A stretch of 7,538 nt of DNA from Planctomycetota bacterium (GCA_013202535.1 JABMRP010000182.1:1-7538); one strand, 5' to 3'. Positions 1-5,594 are shown, counted from the first letter of the stretch. Program-made: numbers and translations. The notes: generated from the sequence alone by a model not told the origin.

Positions 1-6
1 ACGCCA

Positions 7-447
7 GTGCGTGCGTGTGTACAACGTGTGAGTCGTGCCCGGGTCACGGTGGCGGGCGAAGAATGTGGGCGGATCGACGCCGGGCTGATGGTCTTGCTGG
101 GCGTGGCCGCCGAGGATACCGAGCGGGATGCCCGATGGCTGGCCGACAAGATCGCCGGGCTGCGGATCTTCGAGGACGACCAGGGCAAGATGAACCTGGG
201 GGTCGAGGAGATCGGCGGGGGGATGCTGGTGGTTAGCCAGTTTACCCTATTGGGCGACTGCCGCAAGGGCCGGCGTCCGAGTTTCGTCGCCGCCGCGCCG
301 CCCGAGTTGGCCGAGCAGTTGTACGAAGTGTTCGTCGCCGCCGTTGCGGCCCGCGGCATTCCCGTGGCCACTGGGCGGTTTCGCCAGCACATGGAGGTCG
401 AGCTGGTCAACGACGGACCGGTGACGTTGGTGGTGGAGAGTCGTTAG
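7..447 (+). CDS. dtd: D-aminoacyl-tRNA deacylase (DTD)
   Basis: Cytoplasmic proofreading enzyme that hydrolyses D-amino acids (and glycine mischarged on tRNA-Ala) from tRNA. The 146-residue product matches the usual DTD length of about 145-150. Both family signatures are visible: SQFTL at residues 77-81 and NDGPVT at 135-140, whose Gly-Pro pair is the cis-proline motif that gives chiral selectivity. GRRPSF at 88-93 is also typical. The start is GTG at position 7, chosen because DTD proteins begin M-R/K-A-x-V-Q-R-V, exactly what follows here. Only six bases lie upstream in the window, so no promoter or ribosome site can be judged. The gene converges with the broken hydrolase gene, whose reading frames run into its 3' end on the opposite strand. 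Identification is very secure. Confidence 0.96.
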   Translation: MRACVQRVSRARVTVAGEECGRIDAGLMVLLGVAAEDTERDARWLADKIAGLRIFEDDQGKMNLGVEEIGGGMLVVSQFTLLGDCRKGRRPSFVAAAPPELAEQLYEVFVAAVAARGIPVATGRFRQHMEVELVNDGPVTLVVESR

Positions 448-1081
448 ATTGATTGGAACCTCTTCGCTCACCATATACCCCAAGCCCAGCATCAGCCCGT
501 AGGCCACCACGTTCCCCAGGACGTTGTGGCCGAACATCTTCATGGCGGTGCCGAAAGATTTCTTGACGCGGAAGAAACCGCGATGCCACTCGATGGCGGC
601 CAACTCGTCGAGCACGAGGTGCGAGAAGTAGCCCAGAGTCACGGCGATGGCCAGGAAAGTACGCATGGCCAAACTTGCGTCGGAGGCGACCAGGAAGACC
701 ACTTCGCCGGCGATGATCGCCGCGGGCAGGCTGTGGAACATGCCGCGATGCGTGGTGATGCGGGTCGAGCATGTGCGCAATGCCGAACCGGGCCACGAGA
801 TAAGCCGCGACAACCGCCAGGCCGATCGACGCCAGCGGCAATTGCAGAGCCGCCAGATGATTGACCAGCAGTACGGGCACCACCGCGGCGACCAGCGACA
901 GCAGCCCGCGACGGGGGATACCCGATCCGATGTCCAGGTCGGGCAACACGCCGGCCAGTCCACACATCCCCCCAGCCAGCGCACAGGTAGCCGGCGGCAC
1001 GCCATGAACCATGTGTGCCGCTCCGGCGTAGCCGGCCCCCAGGGCCGTGCTGATACAGAGATGGGTCTTGAATCCAGCCAT
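407..1081 (-). pseudogene. Frameshifted YdjM/DUF457-type membrane-bound metal-dependent hydrolase
   Basis: The ATG at 1081 opens a frame that is family-like for about 106 residues (His7 in KTHL, PDLD at 47-50, hydrophobic segments around 61-80 and 83-100). It then turns into an arginine-rich, non-family tail ending at 407. The missing half is in the adjacent frame: from about 762 it reads THRGMFHS, then a hydrophobic segment, SHLVLDEL and KKSFGTAMK. Together His, PDxD, HRGxxHS and HxxxD are the expected metal-site motifs of the YdjM family (inner-membrane putative hydrolases). Dropping one C from the CCC run at 764-762 (minus strand) restores a single frame, D106 followed by R-I-T-T-H-R-G. 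The repaired product would be about 277 residues if read to the stop at 247. The last 65 or so residues lie antisense to dtd and look spurious, so the original end was probably near 450. No clear Shine-Dalgarno sequence precedes the ATG. A genuine pseudogene, an assembly error and recoding all remain possible. Substrate unknown. Confidence 0.85.
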
Positions 1082-1338
1082 CAGAGGTGTCTTTTATCCG
1101 AACCCGTTGCCCAGGCCAAGGTCAAAATAGGGGCGGCCCGACGCTGCCGAAAAGTCGCAAAACACTCATTTTCCCAAGAAAGGGCTTCGCCCAGGCCCAT
1201 CTTCCGGATATACTCGCGCGAAATGGGCCAAGGGAAGGTAAGATATGGATAGTTGTTGGTGGACGAAATGACCAATGGCCAATGACCGAATGAAGATTGG
1301 CGGCCGAGAACTTTCCCTGCAATCCCCTGCCCTGTGTT
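1082..1338. other. Divergent intergenic spacer with nested inverted repeats
   Basis: This 257-base spacer separates the hydrolase start (minus) from the CvpA-like start (plus), so it should hold promoters for both. Visible structure: a 7-bp inverted repeat GGCCCAT (1194-1200) and ATGGGCC (1223-1229), flanked further out by TTCCC (1171-1175) and GGGAA (1232-1236), plus a small hairpin GGGC-TTC-GCCC at 1182-1192. A TATACT hexamer at 1209-1214 lies in the loop between the 7-bp arms and resembles a -10 box for the + strand gene, but the matching -35 position is poor. A heptamer repeat follows at 1267-1287. I see no convincing small gene here. Confidence 0.5.
1267..1287. repeat. Three tandem heptamers AATGRCC
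   Basis: AATGACC, AATGGCC and AATGACC stand head to tail, followed by a degenerate fourth unit, GAATGA, at 1288-1293. They lie 50-70 bases upstream of the CvpA-like start. Function unknown: this could be a simple-sequence heptamer repeat or a small iteron-like binding site. On the minus strand it encodes the chance peptide VIGHWS/HWPLVI in spurious frames. Confidence 0.6.
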
Positions 1339-1932
1339 ATGGATAACTTTCCGATCCAACTTTACGACGTGTTTCTGCTGGCCTTGCTCGTGCTGACGAC
1401 CGTCTTCGGCGCGTACAAGGGCATGGCCTGGCAGTTGGCGTCGTTGGGCTCGCTGGTGGTCAGCTACTTCGTCGCGCTCAACTACAGCAAGCCGCTGGCA
1501 CCGCACATCAGTGCCCAGGAGCCGTGGAACCGTTTCCTGGCCATGCTGATCCTCTACATCGGTTCGTCGTTGGTGATCTGGCTGCTGTTTCGTTTCGTGG
1601 GCGGGCTGATCGAGCGGGTGCGCCTGCGCGAATTCGATCGGCAGGTAGGGGCGCTGTTCGGGCTGGCGACCGGTGCGCTGCTGGCTCTGCTGATCACGTT
1701 CTTCGCCGTGACCCTTTCGGAAAGCGCCCGGCAGGCCGTGCTGCGTTCGTATTCCGGCCAACTGATCGCCCGGGTCATCCGGGAAGCGTCGCCGGTGATC
1801 CCCAAGGAGGTCGAAGAAGTGGTCGGCCCGTACTTGGAGCAGCTCGACGAGAAGCTCAACCCGGACGAGGAAGAAGCTGCGACCGGCTCGCTTCTGCCGC
1901 GACAGCGCTGGCGACTGGGGCAGTCGGGATAA
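1339..1932 (+). CDS. CvpA family inner-membrane protein
   Basis: Predicted 197-residue integral membrane protein with four hydrophobic segments at about 8-25, 30-47, 65-86 and 103-125, the CvpA architecture (the E. coli namesake is needed for colicin V production). Typical features are the G-A-Y-K-G turn after helix 1, the conserved FDRQVGALFGLATG loop leading into helix 4 (99-112), and an acidic cytosolic-type C-terminal tail (DEEEA at 176-180) ending in basic residues. CvpA proteins are linked to envelope homeostasis in other bacteria; the biochemical activity is not settled. I prefer the ATG at 1339 (MDNFPIQLYD, directly before helix 1) over the in-frame TTG at 1297, which would add 14 residues unlike the family. 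No clear Shine-Dalgarno sequence is present. It stands alone: its left neighbour is divergent and its right neighbour convergent. Confidence 0.88.
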   Translation: MDNFPIQLYDVFLLALLVLTTVFGAYKGMAWQLASLGSLVVSYFVALNYSKPLAPHISAQEPWNRFLAMLILYIGSSLVIWLLFRFVGGLIERVRLREFDRQVGALFGLATGALLALLITFFAVTLSESARQAVLRSYSGQLIARVIREASPVIPKEVEEVVGPYLEQLDEKLNPDEEEAATGSLLPRQRWRLGQSG

Positions 1933-1968
1933 TTGGCAGGAACGTTACCAGCGAACCTCACGCCCCGT

Positions 1969-1980
1969 CGCGTGGATCCC
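1969..1980. repeat. 12-bp direct repeat, copy 1 (CGCGTGGATCCC)
   Basis: An identical 12-mer recurs at 2130-2141, 161 bases downstream, and a GCCGCAT heptamer lies nearby in both places. The two copies bracket the 14-bp palindrome and the CATCGCG hairpin. No mobile element is recognisable between them. Confidence 0.5.
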
Positions 1981-2060
1981 TCTGGGCCGCATCCAAAGCC
2001 GGCCGATTTCGGCTACCACGAATCACGGTCACGGCGGAGCGCGATTTGAGCCAAACCGGG

Positions 2061-2074
2061 GCAGGGGCCCCTGC
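2061..2074. repeat. 14-bp perfect palindrome GCAGGGGCCCCTGC
   Basis: Perfect dyad centred between 2067 and 2068, followed on the + strand by TGAAAA. As RNA it would fold with a four-base loop and a five-base-pair stem. It lies 128 bases after the CvpA-like stop. No T-tract follows on either strand, so an intrinsic terminator is unlikely; a protein-binding dyad or a chance palindrome is possible. Confidence 0.45.
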
Positions 2075-2129
2075 TGAAAACGGCATCGCGAAACGCCGCC
2101 GCGATGGGCACTGGGAAGCCGCATGGCAA

Positions 2130-2141
2130 CGCGTGGATCCC
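2130..2141. repeat. 12-bp direct repeat, copy 2 (CGCGTGGATCCC)
   Basis: Second exact copy of the 12-mer at 1969-1980. A 12-base exact repeat in about 500 bases is uncommon by chance, but high GC content weakens the argument. Function unknown. Confidence 0.5.
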
Positions 2142-2397
2142 GCCTGATCACTAGCCGCCGAACGCGGCGTTGAACTCAAGCTTGCCGGACTGTGAGGCGC
2201 CGCGAGGGCACGCACCGTACAGCCTCATCGCGGCAACGTCCGATTGCCCATGGTTCGGCGACTTGGCGGATCAAGAAACCGCGTTTCCCTCGGGATTCAG
2301 AACGATCCTACCGAACATAAGAAACATTATCGGACGTTGCGGGGAGGCCGCAAACGGCGTGTTGATTGCAGCATGGAGCGTCTGACGCTTGGCTTCC

Positions 2398-2440
2398 GGT
2401 CGCGGGCGACCCGGGCTAACACGATCGACGCCGCAGCCCG
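2398..2440 (-). terminator. Possible hairpin end of the kinase-accA-LRR unit
   Basis: Just beyond the LRR stop codon (2453-2451, minus strand) are two adjacent hairpins: AGCCCG/CGGGCT arms at 2435-2440 and 2412-2417 with a 17-base loop, then GGTCG-CGGG-CGACC at 2398-2411. Neither is followed by a T-run on the minus strand, so this is not a classical Rho-independent terminator. The call rests only on position and folding. Confidence 0.22.
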
Positions 2441-2450
2441 TCATCGTCAT

Positions 2451-3371
2451 CTACTCTGGTGACTCGGCTGCATCTTGCGAAGTCGCCGGATCGCCGGGCT
2501 CTTGGGGCGGTTCTTCGGCCGGCGGCGGCGCGCCTGGGCCGTGGTCGACGGCGAGACCTTCGACGGACTCTTTCAACTCCCGTACCCCTTCGCTGGTGAC
2601 GGCCGTGCCGTCGACCGTGAGGCGTCTGAGGTTGTCCATCGTCGCCAGATGCTGAATTCCGGCGTCGGTGATCTTGTTGTCGCGCAACAGCAGCCAATGC
2701 ACCTCGTCGAAGTCGGCCAGGTGTTTCAGACCTTCGTCGTCGACGCTGGTCCGCGAGAGGTCGAGCACTTTCAGCGGCATCTTCTTCAAATGGACCAATC
2801 CCTCATTGGTCACGCCAGTGCATCCGACCAGATGCAGCGCTTCGACGTCCTTGATCTCGGCCACGTGGGCCAACCCGTCGTCGTCGGTCGGAGTGTTCGA
2901 GAGAACCAGGGAGGCCAACTCCGAGAGCCCCGTCAACTGAGCGAGTTGCTCGGTGGTGACCTGGGTGTTGCCGAGATCGATATGCACCACTTTGGGCAGC
3001 GCGGCCAGATCGTTGATGAGTTGGTCGTCCGGCTTTTCGCCCCGGCCGCGAACATTGACGCTGGTGACGTGGCCGAAAATCTTGTTGCCGTCTTTGTCTT
3101 CGCTACTCATTTCGGCGGCGATCAGGCAGCCCTCTTCACTGTACCTTCCTTTCTCTTCCAATCGTTCCCGGGCTGCCTGTTCGGCTGGGGAGGCACCGGG
3201 TGGCTCGATTTCGGCGCCGAAATCGAGCCAGGGAATTCCCAGGGCGCTCGGGTCGATCCAACCGAACCGCGATCCAAAGATGAGGAAACACATGGCAAGG
3301 AGCACCAACAGCAGGCAGATTCCAAATGCCTGACGGATGGGCGAAGTCGTATTGGGGCTTTGGGCGGACAT
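2451..3371 (-). CDS. Membrane-anchored leucine-rich repeat protein
   Basis: 306-residue protein with a short polar N-terminus, one transmembrane segment at about 14-33 (F-G-I-C-L-L-L-V-L-L-A core), a linker to about 125, and six leucine-rich repeats of about 22-26 residues over 128-268. The repeats follow the pattern L-x-x-L-x-L-x-x-T-x-V-T-D/T-x-G-L-x-x-L common in planctomycete LRR proteins; examples are LDLSRTSVDDEGL (203-215) and LLRDNKITDAGI (228-239). The tail (278-306) is rich in Pro, Glu and Ala and probably disordered. With one N-terminal anchor and no cleavage site evident, the repeats may face the periplasm, but the charge balance around the helix is not decisive. LRRs of this kind bind protein partners; no ligand can be named. 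It follows accA by 60 bases on the same strand, so it probably ends the kinase-accA unit. The ATG at 3371 has only a weak GTGAG upstream. Confidence 0.88.
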   Translation of the reverse strand: MSAQSPNTTSPIRQAFGICLLLVLLAMCFLIFGSRFGWIDPSALGIPWLDFGAEIEPPGASPAEQAARERLEEKGRYSEEGCLIAAEMSSEDKDGNKIFGHVTSVNVRGRGEKPDDQLINDLAALPKVVHIDLGNTQVTTEQLAQLTGLSELASLVLSNTPTDDDGLAHVAEIKDVEALHLVGCTGVTNEGLVHLKKMPLKVLDLSRTSVDDEGLKHLADFDEVHWLLLRDNKITDAGIQHLATMDNLRRLTVDGTAVTSEGVRELKESVEGLAVDHGPGAPPPAEEPPQEPGDPATSQDAAESPE

Positions 3372-3431
3372 CGGATCTCACTTTCTGGAGCGGGGTGCGG
3401 GTTCTTGGCGATCCGACGGCGCGCTTCGCTG

Positions 3432-4520
3432 CTACGGCGAAACGATCCCGGCCGAACGCTTCGACGAGCGGGTCTTGGCATCGTGTTTGGGTGATTCGTT
3501 CTCACCCGGGTCGTCCTCGCTGGAGCCGTCCTCGCAGGAGTCGTCCTCGCCGGGTGCGGCGCGTTCGAGAAACACGCCCATGCGGCGAAACTTTTGATAG
3601 CGCTGTTCGAGGAGTTCGTCGACGCCGCGACGGCTGAGGTCGCGAAGATTGCTCACCAGGAACCGTTTCAGGCGGCTGGCCATGTGGATCGGATCGCGGT
3701 GGGCGCCGCCGAGTGGTTCGGGAACGATCTCGTCGATGATCTTCAAGTCGAACAGATCCTTGGAGGTCATTCGCAGCGCTTCGGCGGCCTGCTCCTTGTA
3801 GGTGTCGCTTTTCCAAAGGATGCCGGCGCAGCCCTCGGGACTGATGACCGAATAGTAAGCGTGCTCGAGCATGGCGATACGATCGCCGACGCCGATTCCC
3901 AACGCGCCGCCGGACCCCCCTTCCCCGATCACCACGCAGATAATGGGCGTGGGAAGTCGCGACATCTCGAACATCGCGTTGGCAATGACTTGGGCTTGTC
4001 CGCGCTCCTCGGCCCCGATGCCCGGATACGCGCCCGGCGTGTCGATCAGACAGATCACCGGCATCTGGAACTTGGCGGCCAGTTTCATCTTCGCGATCGA
4101 CTTGCGATATCCCTCGGGGTGGGCGCAACCGAAATAGCAGAGCGGGCGTTCCTTGTGCGTTTTCCCCTTCTGATGCCCGATCACCATCACCTTGAAGTTG
4201 CCCAGCCGGGCCATCCCCGTTCGCATCGCCCGGTCGTCGCCGAAACACTTGTCGCCGTGAAGTTCGACGAACTCATCGAACACCAACTCCAGGTAGTCGG
4301 TGGTTTGGGGGCGGTCGGGGTGACGTGCCACCAGAACCCTTTCCCAAGGTTTCAAGCGGCTGTAAATCCGCTTCAGCAGCGCCACCTGCTCGCGGCGGAG
4401 CCGGCGTGTCTCCTCGCGGATTTCCGGATTGCTGTCGGCCAGCCCATCCAGCCGCTCGAGCCGGGCCTCCAACTCGTAGATCGGTCGCTCGAAGGGGAGC
4501 CGTTGTCCTGAATTTGCCAT
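3432..4520 (-). CDS. accA: Acetyl-CoA carboxylase carboxyltransferase subunit alpha
   Basis: AccA pairs with AccD to form the carboxyltransferase that moves the carboxyl group from biotin on AccB to acetyl-CoA, giving malonyl-CoA for fatty-acid synthesis in the cytoplasm. Family landmarks in order: an N-terminal helical region with LEARLERL (17-24), HPDRPQTTDY (67-76), ELHGDKCFGDD (86-96), HPEGYRK (134-140), IDTPGAYPGIGAEERGQ (159-175) and the oxyanion-type glycine loop GEGGSGGALGIG (199-210), then SPEGCAGILWK (227-237). The catalytic core looks intact. At 362 residues it is about 40 longer than E. coli AccA (319); the excess is a C-terminal tail (about 322-362) that is acidic and Ser-rich, then basic (KTRSSKRS). 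accD is not in this window. It starts 27 bases after the kinase stop on the same strand, so the two are probably co-transcribed. Start ATG at 4520; an AAGG lies a little far upstream. Confidence 0.96.
   Translation of the reverse strand: MANSGQRLPFERPIYELEARLERLDGLADSNPEIREETRRLRREQVALLKRIYSRLKPWERVLVARHPDRPQTTDYLELVFDEFVELHGDKCFGDDRAMRTGMARLGNFKVMVIGHQKGKTHKERPLCYFGCAHPEGYRKSIAKMKLAAKFQMPVICLIDTPGAYPGIGAEERGQAQVIANAMFEMSRLPTPIICVVIGEGGSGGALGIGVGDRIAMLEHAYYSVISPEGCAGILWKSDTYKEQAAEALRMTSKDLFDLKIIDEIVPEPLGGAHRDPIHMASRLKRFLVSNLRDLSRRGVDELLEQRYQKFRRMGVFLERAAPGEDDSCEDGSSEDDPGENESPKHDAKTRSSKRSAGIVSP
3498..3557 (-). repeat. Four imperfect 15-bp tandem repeats inside accA
   Basis: Units at 3498-3512, 3513-3527, 3528-3542 and 3543-3557, all beginning GTCCTC or GTTCTC on the + strand, differ at a few positions. 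In the accA frame they encode pentapeptides with the pattern GEDDS, CEDGS, SEDDP, GENES (residues 324-343), so repeat number changes would keep the frame. This is the acidic part of the extra AccA tail. Confidence 0.75.
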
Positions 4521-4547
4521 GCTTGTATGCCTTAGCTCAACCTGTCC

Positions 4548-5465
4548 TCACTGACTCGTTTGCTGCGGCGGCTTCGGCGCCCGTTTGAAGACCGGACGAA
4601 GCCGAAACTCGTCGACGAACGCTTCCATCGACTTGGGTCGATCGGCCGGTTTCTTCGCCATGCTGCGGCGAATAAGCTGTGAGAACTCGGGAGTGATGTT
4701 CTTGTCGACGCTTTCCAGCACCGGCGGCGGTGCGCGGAGGTGTTTGTTGAGCAATTCGTTGGAACTGATCCCCGTGAAGGGTGGTGTGCCCACCATCAAC
4801 TCGAAGATCGTACAGCCAAACCCGTACACGTCGGTCCGCTCGTCGACCGCCCCCCCACGGATCTGTTCGGGGGCCATGTAACTGGGGGTTCCCTGAAGCT
4901 TGTTCTTTCTCGACAGAAACTTGGCAATCCCCCGCTGCGGCCGCCGGGCCAGGGCAAAATCGATCAGCTTCACCTGGCCGTCATCGCGGATGAGGAAATT
5001 GTGCGGCTTCACGTCGCAATGAATCCAGCCGATGTGGTTCAAATGGGAGAGCCCCTCGGCCGCCTGAAGGATGATCTTCGGCAGCAGGTGGGCAATCGCT
5101 TCGTTCCCCTGGCGGATGCGGTGCTTCATGTTTGGGGCACCGTACCACTCCATCGCCAGGTAGGCGATGCCTTTGTCGGTACCCATCTCCTTCACGTCGA
5201 TCAGCCTCTTGTGGCGGGCCGCCTGCCCCACGGCATACTCCCGCCGCAAATACCCGATCTGTTCCCGATCCTTGCTGAACTCCTTCTTCACCACCTTCAA
5301 GCCGAACTTCTGCCCTTCCCCGTCGTTGAACGTCAGCCAGATCTGACTGGCGGCCCCAGTATGCACGACGTTCAACAACCGGTACGAACCGATATAACCG
5401 AGATCTGAGCTTGACACGGCAAAACGAATCCCTTGCCCGAACCGACTCCCGCGCCGACGCGCCAC
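4548..5465 (-). CDS. Hanks-type serine/threonine protein kinase with variant active-site motifs
   Basis: 305-residue soluble kinase: one catalytic domain at about 25-290, no transmembrane helix, no PASTA or other sensor domain. Visible kinase landmarks: FGLKVV with ATP-binding Lys57, a candidate helix-C Glu76 in LRREY, hinge MEWYG (105-109), catalytic loop HCDVKPHN (149-156, Asp151, Lys153, Asn156), metal-binding DFA (169-171), GTPSYMAPEQ (192-201) and DVYGFG (212-217) with the F-helix Asp. Three motifs deviate: the glycine loop is HTGAAS, HRD is HCD (so a non-RD kinase), and DFG is DFA. The residues needed for chemistry (Lys57, Asp151, Asn156, Asp169) are all present, so activity is plausible. 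It heads the probable kinase-accA-LRR unit. The start is uncertain: GTG at 5465 gives a basic, low-complexity leader, while the in-frame GTG at 5417 (VSSSDLGYIGSYRL) begins closer to the kinase fold. Substrate unknown. Confidence 0.9.
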   Translation of the reverse strand: MARRRGSRFGQGIRFAVSSSDLGYIGSYRLLNVVHTGAASQIWLTFNDGEGQKFGLKVVKKEFSKDREQIGYLRREYAVGQAARHKRLIDVKEMGTDKGIAYLAMEWYGAPNMKHRIRQGNEAIAHLLPKIILQAAEGLSHLNHIGWIHCDVKPHNFLIRDDGQVKLIDFALARRPQRGIAKFLSRKNKLQGTPSYMAPEQIRGGAVDERTDVYGFGCTIFELMVGTPPFTGISSNELLNKHLRAPPPVLESVDKNITPEFSQLIRRSMAKKPADRPKSMEAFVDEFRLRPVFKRAPKPPQQTSQ

Positions 5466-5486
5466 GCGCCCGCCGACATCCTATCG

Positions 5487-5491
5487 CCTCC
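5487..5491 (-). promoter_or_regulatory. Shine-Dalgarno GGAGG that fits an out-of-frame ATG before the kinase
   Basis: GGAGG on the minus strand lies seven bases before an ATG at 5479, a near-ideal spacing, but that ATG is in a different frame from the kinase. It opens a 35-codon reading frame (MSAGAWRVG...) that ends with TGA at 5372, overlapping the kinase start. The kinase GTG at 5465 is 21 bases from the GGAGG, too far for normal use. Either this is an overlapping leader peptide, or the kinase 5' end contains a frameshift, or the motif is a coincidence. Confidence 0.35.
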
Positions 5492-5550
5492 AGTGTACCC
5501 TGATTGGGTTTATTTCACAATTGAAGGCCGGTACGCTTTACTTAACCCTG

Positions 5551-5566
5551 TAGAATTCTTATTCTA
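5551..5566. repeat. Inverted repeat TAGAAT-TCTT-ATTCTA over the -10 box
   Basis: Six-base perfect arms with a four-base spacer. The right arm is the -10 hexamer of the minus-strand promoter, so a protein bound to this dyad would block or alter that promoter. A hairpin in the DNA context alone is also possible; no regulator gene is adjacent. Confidence 0.4.
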
Positions 5567-5588
5567 TGCATATCCCCCGTCTTGACAA
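5561..5588 (-). promoter_or_regulatory. Sigma70-like promoter for the kinase-accA-LRR unit
   Basis: On the minus strand TTGTCA (5588-5583) and TAGAAT (5566-5561) are separated by 16 bases; each matches the -35 or -10 consensus at five of six positions. It lies directly after the glycosyltransferase stop in an AT-rich stretch (about 37% GC over 5501-5570), unlike the surrounding GC-rich genes. A second, weaker pair, TTGTGA (5520-5515) and TACACT (5497-5492) with a 17-base spacer, would start transcription close to the kinase start codon. Sigma70-type consensus use in this organism is assumed. Confidence 0.5.
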
Positions 5589-5594
5589 CCAGCA

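Larger units (their letters stand above)
1933..2450. other. 518-base gene-free convergent intergenic region
   Basis: The stretch lies between the stops of the convergent CvpA-like and LRR genes. The short frames that cross it have no recognisable domains, and I call no gene. It does hold repeated and foldable sequence: a 12-bp direct repeat (1969-1980 and 2130-2141), a 14-bp palindrome (2061-2074), and hairpins CATCGCG/CGCGATG (2084-2090 with 2100-2106), CGCCG-AACG-CGGCG (2156-2169), TGAGGC/GCCTCA (2193-2198 with 2222-2227) and two near the LRR stop. It could be decayed coding DNA, an unannotated structured RNA, or long 3' UTRs. I cannot decide between these by eye. Confidence 0.5.

Noticed and set aside
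1297..1338. TTG at 1297 as an upstream start for the CvpA-like protein
   Set aside because: It adds 14 residues with no family similarity; ATG at 1339 lies directly before the first helix.
1081..1761. 226-residue minus-strand frame across the CvpA-like gene and spacer
   Set aside because: It is rich in Gln, Arg and His, as expected from antisense reading, and its HWPLVI segment comes from the heptamer repeat.
2061..2080. Palindrome plus TGAAAA as an intrinsic terminator for the CvpA-like gene
   Set aside because: No T-run follows the stem on the + strand, and on the minus strand the T-run precedes it.
2170..2462. Small + strand frames (about 71-72 residues) in the 518-base gap
   Set aside because: They overlap one another in different frames, have no motifs and no good ribosome sites, and one runs into the LRR stop region.
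2475..3494. 339-residue open frame on the + strand opposite the LRR gene
   Set aside because: Longer than the LRR gene itself but with no domain or repeat logic; the minus-strand frame has regular LRRs and a transmembrane anchor.
3594..4511. 305-residue open frame on the + strand opposite accA
   Set aside because: Antisense to a clearly conserved gene, with no recognisable motif; GC-rich codon bias keeps the opposite strand open.
5582..5587. Perfect TTGACA on the + strand
   Set aside because: No -10 hexamer at a usable spacing and no + strand gene downstream; its complement serves as the -35 of the minus-strand promoter.
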